In this document: positions 1 through 5,870 of the stretch, one piece after another
How positions within the stretch are numbered: the first letter of the stretch is position 1
Layout: every line of letters begins with the position of its first letter
IMG/VR virus record: IMGVR_UViG_3300030099_003428
Span: 1 to 31,688 of that record
Length of the DNA stretch: 31,688 nucleotides
Source of the DNA: a virus
Direction: 5' to 3' (one strand)
Program-made: the position numbers and the translations under genes
The notes under the pieces: model-generated
Told to the model about the DNA's origin: nothing
Database searches by the model: none
Seen by the model: only the letters and a program-made list of their open reading frames with translations

Positions 1-106
1 TAACCCATCACTTCATTACATCTAACGTGACAATAGGTTGTATAATAATATTAGTAAATACCAACCGTCATATTAAAAAGAAAAGCATATATGCAATTAT
101 ATATTT

Positions 107-337
107 ATGAAACAGAAACTTAGCAAGAAAGCACTGGCTGCAAAAAGAGTGCGAGATAAAAAATACGCAATGACCGCAGACCGTAGAATGAAGAAAGCGG
201 AAAACCAAAGAAAAAGACGTGCCGCTCTTAAAAGAGGTATGAATATAAAAGGCATGGACTATGATCACACCAGAAGAAGATTTGTATCTGTTAAAGTAAA
301 CAGAGGTAACGGTGGTAAAGGTACTAAAAAATCTTAA
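107..337 (+). CDS. Small basic protein, 76 aa, unknown function
   Basis: Function not known. The 76-residue product is very rich in Lys and Arg and has no Cys. Its N-terminal half (about residues 1-45) looks like a charged helix. The C-terminal part carries the short motifs YDHT and NRGN, which faintly recall the spacing of conserved residues in HNH-type proteins, but no convincing nuclease motif is present. Similar small basic proteins of the form 'KALxAKRxRD ... AENQxKRRAA ... NRGN' are familiar from marine phages. The start follows an AT-rich leader without a Shine-Dalgarno sequence. It is the first gene in the window and is separated by 48 bases from the next one. A nucleic-acid-binding or virion-internal role is an inference from charge only. 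Confidence 0.7.
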   Translation: MKQKLSKKALAAKRVRDKKYAMTADRRMKKAENQRKRRAALKRGMNIKGMDYDHTRRRFVSVKVNRGNGGKGTKKS

Positions 338-385
338 ATGCGCGTGATATTATAAAACAGGAATAAAAACCTAATAACCAAAATT

Positions 386-700
386 ATGACATTTTTTTAT
401 AAAACCTATTCTTTATCACAAGGTGGTCAAAGAATACCCGAAGAAACCAGGAAGCTTTGGGAGCTTTTAACAGACAAGAAGAACTGGAGAATAGTTCAAT
501 TACCAAACGGATACTACCAAGCCGAATACTGTTCAGTATCATGCAAGGAAGATGAAAACTGTGATGATTGCAAATGGCACGACGTAACTAGAAGAGAAAC
601 TATAGATGCGTGTGAAACAGCAATAGACAAGAGCATAGAACATTACCAAAAGAAACTCGAGTTTATAAACGGACCAAAAGTAGTTAAGACATTCAAATAA
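386..700 (+). CDS. Cysteine-rich small protein, 104 aa, unknown function
   Basis: Unrecognised protein. Residues 49-62 hold four cysteines in the pattern C-x3-C-x5-C-x2-C, followed by W-H, and a fifth Cys lies in the C-terminal helix. This spacing could bind zinc or an iron-sulphur cluster, or form disulphides; the sequence alone does not decide. The C-terminal third is a charged helix. The start is preceded by the leader AAAATTATG that recurs in this phage. It lies 22 bases upstream of groEL, so the two are probably co-transcribed. The reading frame is clearly open and codon use matches its neighbours, so I take it as a real gene with no assigned role. Confidence 0.75.
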   Translation: MTFFYKTYSLSQGGQRIPEETRKLWELLTDKKNWRIVQLPNGYYQAEYCSVSCKEDENCDDCKWHDVTRRETIDACETAIDKSIEHYQKKLEFINGPKVVKTFK

Positions 701-722
701 TCACTTACACAAATTAAATTAA

Positions 723-2288
723 ATGGAATTACATAACCCAAGTGAGATAGTAAAAAATCTTTCCTTTGGAAGCAAAGCGAGAGATAAAGTTATGATCGGT
801 GTTGAAAAATTAGCTAATGCAGTTAAATCAACACTGGGAGCTTCAGGAAAATGTGTTATATACGAAGATGCAATGGGTAGCCCAGTTATTACAAAAGACG
901 GTGTTACAGTTGCAGAATCAATTGTATTGATAGACCCGGTGGAAAATATAGGGGCAACACTAATAAAAGAAGCAGCAAAGAAAACTGTCAGAGAAGCAGG
1001 TGACGGGACTACCACCGCAACCGTGCTTGCTCAATCTCTGCTCCAGGCCATGAATGATAGTATGCAAACATACTCTATACGTGAAATCAAAGACGGGATT
1101 TCGGGAGGCCTGGATAAAATATTAAAATACTTAGATAAGAAAAGTATACAGATAAAGGACGATATGCTAGATAACGTTGCTTCTATATCTTGTAACAATG
1201 ATGTTGAGTTAGGCGGTATAATCGCTGATGCTTACAAATCTGTTGGGGATAATGGGGTTGTTCTTATGGAAGAATCCGGTACTGAAGAAACATTTAGCGA
1301 AATAGTTGACGGGGTTCAATTCGATTGTGGTTTAAAATCTCCTCATCTTGTAACAGATAAGGAAAAGAATAAAGCTATTCTCGAAAACCCGTATGTCCTT
1401 ATTATAGCTTCTACAATACCTAGCATACGTAAAATACAAAATGTACTTGAACACGTAATCAGGGAAAAAAGAAGTTTACTTATAGTTGCAGGTATGGAAC
1501 AACAACCTATGGCTGCGCTTCTTATGAATAAAGTAAAAGGAAATATACAAGTTAATATTATTGACACACCAGGATTCGGAGCAACTAAAATGGATACTAT
1601 GCAAGATCTAGCTACGATAACAGGCGCGAAAGTAATTAACGAAGAATTAGGTGATGATTTAGACCTAATAGATCCCGAGGTTCTCGGCGAAGCCGTGAAA
1701 TCGGTAACGGACCAAAATTCTACGATTATCACAATCGAAAAAATGCCGCAAGCGGCAAAGGATCGAATCGGTCTTGTAACTAAAAAAATTAAATCGGAAA
1801 AAAATCAATTTATTAAAAACAAGCTAGAGCAAAGATTAGCTATGCTATCAGGTGCTGTTGCTATTTTAAAAGTTGGTGCTAACTCAAAGATAGAGTTAAA
1901 AGAAAAGAAAGACAGAGTTGAAGATGCAATATATGCTGTAAAAGCAGCAATAAAAGAAGGTATTGTATCAGGTGGTGGAGTTGCACTTCACAACGCATCA
2001 AGCGTATTAAAAACAAAAAACTCGCCCGAACAAATACTCTGTGAAGCTATTAAGTCACCATATAAAACAATATTAGAAAATGCTAATATTAAATATGGGC
2101 CGTATGCAGATGAAGGCAACGGTGTTGATGTAATTACCGGCAAAACAGTTAATATGATAAAGCATGGAATAATTGATCCCGTGCTTGTAACTAAAACAGC
2201 ATTAATAAATGCAGTGTCGGTAGCAACAACAATATTATCTGCTGATTGTGTAATATCAAATGTAAGAGAATATGCAAGCAGTAAATAA
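723..2288 (+). CDS. groEL: Phage-encoded GroEL-type chaperonin (60 kDa)
   Basis: ATP-driven protein-folding chamber subunit, expected to act in the host cytoplasm on phage proteins. The 521-residue product aligns along its whole length with bacterial GroEL. Present are TKDGVT with Asp59 (E. coli Asp52), GDGTTTATVLA at 93-103 with Asp94 (E. coli Asp87), the KxKKxRVEDA segment matching the E. coli Asp398 region, and SGGGVAL. It departs from host GroEL in three ways. The phosphate-loop TLGPKG reads TLGASG. The apical substrate/GroES groove residues equivalent to Y199, Y203 and F204 are L, H and L. The flexible Gly-Gly-Met tail is absent; the protein ends REYASSK. It overlaps groES by 17 bases. 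Such divergence is typical of viral chaperonins and suggests a narrow set of clients. Identity is very secure; the client proteins are unknown. Confidence 0.97.
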   Translation: MELHNPSEIVKNLSFGSKARDKVMIGVEKLANAVKSTLGASGKCVIYEDAMGSPVITKDGVTVAESIVLIDPVENIGATLIKEAAKKTVREAGDGTTTATVLAQSLLQAMNDSMQTYSIREIKDGISGGLDKILKYLDKKSIQIKDDMLDNVASISCNNDVELGGIIADAYKSVGDNGVVLMEESGTEETFSEIVDGVQFDCGLKSPHLVTDKEKNKAILENPYVLIIASTIPSIRKIQNVLEHVIREKRSLLIVAGMEQQPMAALLMNKVKGNIQVNIIDTPGFGATKMDTMQDLATITGAKVINEELGDDLDLIDPEVLGEAVKSVTDQNSTIITIEKMPQAAKDRIGLVTKKIKSEKNQFIKNKLEQRLAMLSGAVAILKVGANSKIELKEKKDRVEDAIYAVKAAIKEGIVSGGGVALHNASSVLKTKNSPEQILCEAIKSPYKTILENANIKYGPYADEGNGVDVITGKTVNMIKHGIIDPVLVTKTALINAVSVATTILSADCVISNVREYASSK

Positions 2289-2535
2289 TTATATTATAAT
2301 ACAGCCTATAAAAGAAGACCCGAAAGAACAGGAAGATAAAGGGCTTCTAATAATGGATCAACACGTTGATGACATTAGGTACTTAAAAGCAAAAATTATT
2401 TCCGTGGGCAACCTTACAGAAGGTGTTGAACCCGGCAACATAGTGTACTACGACCGTAGAGCTGGGCACGGAATAGAATACGACGATAATCTATATCAGG
2501 TTATAAAGCAGCAAGATGTTGTTTTAGTCGGTTAA
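2272..2535 (+). CDS. groES: GroES-type co-chaperonin (10 kDa)
   Basis: Lid subunit for the GroEL chamber. The 87-residue product has the GroES pattern: an N-terminal NNYIIIQPI strand; a mobile-loop segment, rich in charged residues, with KGLLI in place of the usual GGIVL; then KIISVGN; a PGNIVYYD strand; and a closing VVLVG. The stretch between IISVGN and PGNIV is only about seven residues long. The roof hairpin found in E. coli GroES is therefore missing or very short, a feature that would widen the cage opening, as described for T4 gp31. It starts inside the end of groEL (17-base overlap). The order EL-ES is the reverse of the usual bacterial operon, and the overlap implies coupled translation. 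Confidence 0.88.
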   Translation: MQAVNNYIIIQPIKEDPKEQEDKGLLIMDQHVDDIRYLKAKIISVGNLTEGVEPGNIVYYDRRAGHGIEYDDNLYQVIKQQDVVLVG

Positions 2536-2594
2536 TACCAAAATCCAAAAGCCATAAACCAAAAACATTTGTTTAACTTTCAAAAAAATAAATC

Positions 2595-2945
2595 ATGGCT
2601 TTAAATAATCACGAACATTTTTTAGTATTTATTGATGCTGCGGATGACGCAGGTATGTTTCCAGTAAGCAAAATTCAATCTGTAACTTGTGCTTCTGATG
2701 GCGCAGTACTTATTAAGTTTGCTCCAGGTAGCTTAGGTGATGGTCAAGCTGGCTCTGTAGATGTTGTAACATTAACTGTTACCGCTGACACAGAAAAAAC
2801 AGTAATGATCGCAATTGCTGATGCAATTAACCAAGTAACTAAGAATCTTAAAAATACTTTAAATTATACAGTAATAGCTGATGACGTAAACAGTATTTAT
2901 GTTAATTCTAACATAACTGCATGTGCTATAGCGTTAGATGCTTAA
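2595..2945 (+). CDS. Conserved 116-aa protein, possible small virion protein
   Basis: Function unknown. The product is acidic, rich in Ala, Val, Thr and Asp, and predicted to be mostly beta strand with one helix (about residues 74-88). Family resemblance is to short proteins common in marine phage genomes that share an N-terminal 'FxxFxDADDxxxxPVSKIxxVT' type region and a C-terminal 'VIADD...YxNxxITAC' type region. The three Cys residues are scattered. It starts 59 bases after groES and is directly followed by the terminator at 2954-2998, so it seems to be the last gene of the chaperonin transcript. A small capsid-decorating or tail protein, and thus a possible chaperonin client, is an inference only. 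Confidence 0.7.
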   Translation: MALNNHEHFLVFIDAADDAGMFPVSKIQSVTCASDGAVLIKFAPGSLGDGQAGSVDVVTLTVTADTEKTVMIAIADAINQVTKNLKNTLNYTVIADDVNSIYVNSNITACAIALDA

Positions 2946-2953
2946 TAATAAAT

Positions 2954-2998
2954 AAGACCGCAGACGGGCTCACGAGCTGGGCCTGTAGGTCTTTTTTT
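2954..2998 (+). terminator. Rho-independent terminator after the chaperonin operon
   Basis: Outer stem AAGACC (2954-2959) pairs with GGTCTT (2988-2993). Inside, CAG/CTG and GCTC/GAGC can extend the pairing of a GC-rich core, and seven T residues follow at 2992-2998. It is by far the most GC-rich intergenic stretch near here. The next start codon lies at 3001, immediately after the T-run. Confidence 0.85.
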
Positions 2999-3000
2999 AT

Positions 3001-3441
3001 ATGAAATTAACTGCAAGCGATTTACGTAACTTAAATATATTTAAATATTATAGGCTTGTTAGAAAGTGGGCATGTAAGACTTACGGGTTAAAAGATGCCG
3101 ATTTAGAATTACTTATATATTTTGATTGTATTGGAAGATTTACACGTAATGACTATATAAACGGTGTTTACACTATGTCTTGGGACAAATCTCGCTGGGA
3201 AAGATTAAGAAAAAAAGGCTGGATAGATGTTTGGAGACATAGAAATAGAACAACAATTAAGTATAGTATATTTCAAACATCATTTAAATGCAAAAGGATG
3301 ATAACTAGAATATATAATATTCTTTTAGGATATGAAGATATTCCAACATCTGAGCAAAATATATTTTATAAAAACAAAACATATACAGATAAAGTTTTTA
3401 ATAAAGCAATAGATGATATGTTAAAAGATAATAACAGATAA
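3001..3441 (+). CDS. Putative winged-helix-like DNA-binding protein, 146 aa
   Basis: No certain assignment. The 146-residue product is basic. Residues about 10-100 read like a MarR-type winged helix: a helix with RLVRKWACKTYGLKDADLEL, a second helical segment after LLIYFDCIGRFTRNDY, a charged helix SRWERLRKKGWIDVW, and a beta wing ending TTIKYSIFQ. The tail (residues 115-146) is Lys/Asn rich. Similar proteins appear next to structural genes in marine phages. The ATG follows the preceding terminator's T-run by only two bases, so its message either reads through the terminator or starts very close to the gene. A transcription regulator is the best guess, at low certainty. Confidence 0.7.
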   Translation: MKLTASDLRNLNIFKYYRLVRKWACKTYGLKDADLELLIYFDCIGRFTRNDYINGVYTMSWDKSRWERLRKKGWIDVWRHRNRTTIKYSIFQTSFKCKRMITRIYNILLGYEDIPTSEQNIFYKNKTYTDKVFNKAIDDMLKDNNR

Positions 3442-3454
3442 AAATTTAAAAATT

Positions 3455-3550
3455 ATGCCAAGTGGAATGGGAACTTATGGGTCTATGAGAGGAAGACCTA
3501 AGAAAAAAGCTAAGAAAAAAGTAAAAGTTAAGAAAAAAAAGAAAAAATAA
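3455..3550 (+). CDS. 31-aa Lys-rich microprotein (MPSGMGTYGS type)
   Basis: This very short gene encodes a protein that starts MPSGMGTYGSMRGRPKKK and finishes as an almost pure Lys tail (more than half of residues 16-31 are Lys). Very similar microproteins with the 'MPSGxGTYGSxxGRPKKK' form recur in marine phages, which is the reason for calling it despite its size. The start has the recurring leader AAAATTATG. There is no Cys. The final codons include a run of eight A residues. Its role is unknown; tight binding to nucleic acid is likely from charge. Confidence 0.75.
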   Translation: MPSGMGTYGSMRGRPKKKAKKKVKVKKKKKK

Positions 3551-3553
3551 GTT

Positions 3554-3844
3554 ATGAGCGAACTAGATATAGAGAAGATTAAAAAATCAAAATTTAATAT
3601 ATCAGTAGAGAACTTAATTACTATCGGTGCGGTCGTTGTGACCGTTACCGGTATGTGGTATTCTTTACAGGCAGACATAGAACTTGCTAAGGAATTACCC
3701 GAACCTCCAGTTTCAAGAACAGAATATGATTTAAAAGATCAATTAATTCGTGAAACAATTATTAATACACAAGAAAAAGTTGAAGAGAACGGGAAAAAAC
3801 TAGAAGATATTGATAATAAGTTGTATGAAATAATTAAAAATTAA
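3554..3844 (+). CDS. Single-pass membrane protein with coiled-coil tail, 96 aa
   Basis: There is one predicted membrane segment at about residues 20-40 (LITIGAVVVTVTGMWYSL), preceded by a short charged N-terminus. It is followed by a Pro-containing linker and a charged heptad-like helix (residues 57-96) that should form a coiled coil. This layout fits small phage inner-membrane proteins such as lysis accessory proteins or inner-membrane spanins, but no family-specific motif is visible. It starts three bases after the preceding stop and ends three bases before the exported thioredoxin-like gene. A spanin-like or holin-accessory role is possible but unproven. Confidence 0.75.
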   Translation: MSELDIEKIKKSKFNISVENLITIGAVVVTVTGMWYSLQADIELAKELPEPPVSRTEYDLKDQLIRETIINTQEKVEENGKKLEDIDNKLYEIIKN

Positions 3845-3847
3845 AAT

Positions 3848-4162
3848 ATGAAAAAGTTTATTACAATCTTATTTTTTTTACTAACATTCAATATTTATTC
3901 TCAAGATATTACGGTTATTCATTTTAATTATAAATGGAATCAACAAAATGATTATTCAAAACTAGAGTCTATTAGAAGAGCTAATGTTTCAAAAGCTCTT
4001 GTTGAAGACCAAAGTGCTGATTTACAAAATAGTATTAAATCAGTTCCAGTAATAATTATTTTTAGAAACGGTAAGCCCGTAGCAAGGATAGAGGCTGGAT
4101 TAAGTATGAAAATAGAAGCTAGGCTTGAAGAAATTCAAGAATTAGTAGATAGATACAATTAA
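3848..4162 (+). CDS. Exported thioredoxin-fold protein lacking the CxxC motif
   Basis: The 104-residue product starts with a signal peptide (Lys-Lys, a hydrophobic core at 4-14, likely cleavage at YS|Q about residue 18), a form common in Flavobacteriia, so it should act outside the inner membrane. The remainder matches thioredoxin order: strand VIHF, then W30, where WCxxC is expected but WNQQN stands. There is no Cys anywhere in the protein. The second half keeps the cis-proline strand SVPVIIIFRNGKPVARIEAG (Pro67) and the final helix. The fold is probably thioredoxin, but a disulphide reaction is impossible. It could serve as a binding or scaffold module, for example at the envelope during lysis or exclusion. 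The role is inferred. Confidence 0.75.
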   Translation: MKKFITILFFLLTFNIYSQDITVIHFNYKWNQQNDYSKLESIRRANVSKALVEDQSADLQNSIKSVPVIIIFRNGKPVARIEAGLSMKIEARLEEIQELVDRYN

Positions 4163-4169
4163 TAAAATT

Positions 4170-4457
4170 ATGGCAAGAAAAAACGCACCATCAAGAAAAA
4201 AATCTCTTGGCTATTATGCCAAAGTTAAAAAAGGCTCAGGTCGAGGTAAAAAAGCCGGTGGTGGTATGACCGCTAAAGGTGTTGCCAAATATAGAAGGGA
4301 TAATCCTGGAAGTAAATTAAAAACTGCAGTAACTACTCCACCTTCAAAATTAAAAAAAGGAAGTAAAGCTTACAAAAGAAGAAAAGCATTCTGTGCAAGA
4401 TCAAGAAGTTGGACTTCAGAAAGAGGTAAAGCTGCAAGACGTAAATGGAACTGTTAA
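4170..4457 (+). CDS. Small basic protein, 95 aa, FCAR/WNC type
   Basis: Highly basic protein with a Gly/Lys-rich N-terminal half, then a conserved-looking block with PGSKLKTAVT, PPSKLKKGSKA, RRKAFCARS and the C-terminal RRKWNC. This block is characteristic of small proteins found widely in phages of aquatic bacteria, whose function is not known. It contains exactly two Cys, one at residue 75 and one as the final residue. The start has the leader AAAATTATG. It opens a run of microproteins that ends at 5866. A DNA-condensing or virion-internal role is an inference from composition. Confidence 0.8.
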   Translation: MARKNAPSRKKSLGYYAKVKKGSGRGKKAGGGMTAKGVAKYRRDNPGSKLKTAVTTPPSKLKKGSKAYKRRKAFCARSRSWTSERGKAARRKWNC

Positions 4458-4467
4458 TATAAAAAAT

Positions 4468-4611
4468 ATGGATAATAAAAATAAAAATATGGATTTAGAC
4501 GGATCTCAAGTTCTGTCTCCTAAACAAAAAAGAATAGCGGCAATGGCTCCACCATTTAATAAAATAACTGGTGCTGATTTTAAAATGCTAAGAAATAAAA
4601 ATAAAAATTAA
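4468..4611 (+). CDS. 47-aa microprotein, SPKQKRIAAMAPP type
   Basis: I choose the ATG at 4468, which follows an A-rich leader after the preceding stop. A longer in-frame reading from 4393 would overlap the previous gene and adds unlikely residues. The product has an Asn/Lys-rich start, then LSPKQKRIAAMAPPFNKITG and ADFKMLR. This core, with KQKxIAAxAPPxxxITGxDFxxLR, is a recurring phage microprotein pattern and is the main evidence that the gene is real. There is no Cys. Both ends of the gene contain near-identical AAATAAAAATAAAAAT stretches, encoding NKNKN. Function unknown. Confidence 0.75.
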   Translation: MDNKNKNMDLDGSQVLSPKQKRIAAMAPPFNKITGADFKMLRNKNKN

Positions 4612-4615
4612 AATT

Positions 4616-4750
4616 ATGCCAAAAGACGCATGTTATTACAAGGTAAAAGCTAGATATAAAGTATTTCCAAGCGCATATGCAAGCGGAGCAATAGCTAAAT
4701 GTAGAAAAGTTGGCGCTGCTAATTACGGAAAATCATCTAAGAAAAAATAA
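4616..4750 (+). CDS. 44-aa basic microprotein, YKVFPSAYASGA type
   Basis: The 44-residue product begins MPKDACYYKVKARYKVFPSA and continues YASGAIAKCRKVGAANYGK. The segment CYxKVKxRYKVxPSAYASGAxxKCRKVGA is a very recognisable pattern seen in many aquatic phages, so the gene is trusted despite its size. Two Cys residues (6 and 29) are part of the conserved pattern. The start has the leader AAAATTATG. The stop TAA shares its last base with the next gene's ATG (TAATG). Function unknown; binding of DNA or RNA is plausible from charge. Confidence 0.85.
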   Translation: MPKDACYYKVKARYKVFPSAYASGAIAKCRKVGAANYGKSSKKK

Positions 4751-5034
4751 TGGCTGATCCAAAAACTGGTACAGGTAAAAAACCTAAAGGTTCAAGTAGA
4801 AGATTATATACAGACGAAAATCCTAAAGATACAGTTAGGATTAAGTATGCTACTATGGCTGATGCAAGAGCAACCTGTGCTAAAGTTAAAAAAAGTGGCA
4901 AGCCTTTTGCTCGTAAAATACAAATATTAACAGTAATGGAGCAAAGATCAAGGTTTGGTAAAAAACCAAAACAAGCTGCATATGCTAAATCATGCAAAAA
5001 TGCAATAAGAAGACAACATGGCAAAAAGACCTGA
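4750..5034 (+). CDS. Small basic protein, 94 aa, GTGKKPKGSSRRLYTDENP type
   Basis: The N-terminal motif GTGKKPKGSSRRLYTDENPK is typical of a widespread aquatic phage protein family of unknown role. The centre (residues 31-65) is a mixed strand/helix segment ending FARKIQILTVMEQRSRFGKK, and a basic helix follows. There are exactly two Cys, in RATCAKV and KSCKNA. Its ATG overlaps the previous stop by one base, indicating coupled translation, and it overlaps the next gene by 17 bases. The regular positive charge along helices suggests contact with nucleic acid; nothing more can be said from sequence. Confidence 0.85.
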   Translation: MADPKTGTGKKPKGSSRRLYTDENPKDTVRIKYATMADARATCAKVKKSGKPFARKIQILTVMEQRSRFGKKPKQAAYAKSCKNAIRRQHGKKT

Positions 5035-5260
5035 ATTTAAAGAAAGTAAATATCCAGACGCAAAGGGCAAGTTTAAAGAACTTTCTTGTGCGGATCTAGC
5101 TAAATATATGATAAGCAGCCGTAAAGGCAATAAAAGAGCTATTATAGGGTCTTTAAACCAGCAAATTGTGTTTAATAGAAAGAAAAATCCTTCATATGCA
5201 AAAAAAATGGTTTGCACACGTAATAAAGTAAGCAAAATATTAACTAAAAATAAAAAATAA
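5018..5260 (+). CDS. Small basic protein, 80 aa, unknown function
   Basis: The product is Lys-rich throughout, with a predicted helix-loop-helix centre (LSCADLAKYMISS ... KRAIIGSLNQQIVFNRK) and a basic tail. Two Cys residues lie in LSCADL and MVCTRN. The gene starts inside the last 17 bases of the preceding gene and ends with a TAATG overlap into the next, so it belongs to one tightly coupled translational unit. I recognise no named family. The even Lys spacing and short length match its neighbours. Confidence 0.75.
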   Translation: MAKRPEFKESKYPDAKGKFKELSCADLAKYMISSRKGNKRAIIGSLNQQIVFNRKKNPSYAKKMVCTRNKVSKILTKNKK

Positions 5261-5436
5261 TGAAAATAAAAGGAGTAGACGTTACTTGTTTATCTAAAAA
5301 ACAGCAAAAAACAATGAAGGCTCACTCAAAACATCATACAGGAAAGCATATTAGAGGTATGGTAAATAAAATGTGTGGTAAAGAAAAAATGAGTTTTACT
5401 GAATCTCATAAATCTGCAATGAAAATTGGCAAATAA
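5260..5436 (+). CDS. 58-aa basic microprotein, His/Lys-rich
   Basis: The gene encodes a product beginning MKIKGVDVTCLSKKQQKTMK, followed by a His-rich patch (HSKHHTGKH) and a second Cys in KMCGKE. The pattern VDVTxLxxxQxxTMxxHSKHHTxxHxxxM, with FTxSHKxAM near the end, recurs in aquatic phage genomes. It is linked by TAATG overlaps both to the gene before and to the gene after. Two Cys and a cluster of four His could coordinate metal, but this is an inference. Function unknown. Confidence 0.8.
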   Translation: MKIKGVDVTCLSKKQQKTMKAHSKHHTGKHIRGMVNKMCGKEKMSFTESHKSAMKIGK

Positions 5437-5711
5437 TGGCTGTTAGAAAAACAAAAGAAGGTGCAGCTCTTAAACGCTGGTTTAAAGAAAAGTGGGTAGA
5501 TGTGCGTACTGGTAAACCTTGTGGTAGACGCAAAGGCGAAAAAAGAGGTACTCCATATTGTAGGCCAAGCAAAAGAGTATCTAGCAAAACACCTAAAACC
5601 GCTTCTGAAATGTCATCTGCTGAAAAAAGATCAAAAATAGCAGAAAAGAAAAGATTAGGGCAACCAGCCGGCAAGCCAAGAAGAGTTAAATCATTAAAAA
5701 GAAGAAAATGA
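5436..5711 (+). CDS. Small basic protein, 91 aa, RWFKEKWVDVRTGKPCGR type
   Basis: The N-terminal half holds the well-known block ALKRWFKEKWVDVRTGKPCG, then YCRPSKRVS and KTPKTASEM. This block is shared by a family seen in phages and large viruses of aquatic microbes (listed as a domain of unknown function, DUF5872 if I recall the number correctly). The pair of Cys residues in GKPCGR and PYCRPS belongs to that block. The C-terminal 35 residues are a Lys/Arg-rich helix and tail. It is joined by TAATG to the gene before and by ATGA to the gene after. The role is unknown. Confidence 0.88.
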   Translation: MAVRKTKEGAALKRWFKEKWVDVRTGKPCGRRKGEKRGTPYCRPSKRVSSKTPKTASEMSSAEKRSKIAEKKRLGQPAGKPRRVKSLKRRK

Positions 5712-5866
5712 AAAAATCAAGAGGACTAGGAGATTCAATAGAAAAGGTTACAAAAGCAACCGGTATTAAAACCATGGTTGATACAATATCAAAAGGATTA
5801 AACATTCCATGTGGATGTGAAGGTAGAAGGGATGCCTTAAATAAAATATTCCCATATAAAAAATAA
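5708..5866 (+). CDS. 52-aa microprotein, GLGDSIEKVTKATGIK / CGCEGRR type
   Basis: The sequence is SRGLGDSIEKVTKATGIKTM, then a helix and IPCGCEGRRDALNKIFPY. The pattern GLGDxIxxxTxxTGIKxxVD...CGCxxRxxxLNxxFPY is a recurrent microprotein of phages of Bacteroidetes and other aquatic hosts. Two cysteines form a C-G-C pair, suited to metal binding or a strained disulphide. The start overlaps the preceding stop (ATGA). It is the last of the coupled run and the only one with a near-neutral N-terminal helix. Function unknown. Confidence 0.83.
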   Translation: MKKSRGLGDSIEKVTKATGIKTMVDTISKGLNIPCGCEGRRDALNKIFPYKK

Positions 5867-5870
5867 AATT

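Noticed and set aside
1-106. Possible promoter in the leader, with TATAAT at 41-46
   Set aside because: The region is AT-rich, so the hexamer is expected by chance. No convincing -35 partner and no Bacteroidetes-type TAnnTTTG box at suitable spacing was found.
1343-1732. Minus-strand open frame of 129 codons inside groEL
   Set aside because: It is antisense to a strongly conserved coding region, has no plausible start context, and every supported gene here is on the plus strand.
723-2535. groEL-groES as a sign of a bacterial chromosome fragment
   Set aside because: The genes are diverged, in reverse order, and embedded in an unbroken phage late operon with terminase, portal, capsid and fibre genes.
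3520-3550. Programmed slippage on the A8 run in the 31-aa microprotein
   Set aside because: Shifted reading gives only a few extra residues before stops, with no recognisable extension. The run is explained by the Lys tail.
4393-4611. Longer version of the 47-aa microprotein starting at 4393
   Set aside because: The first 25 codons lie inside the previous basic gene in another frame, and the known core pattern begins after the ATG at 4468, which has the usual A-rich leader.
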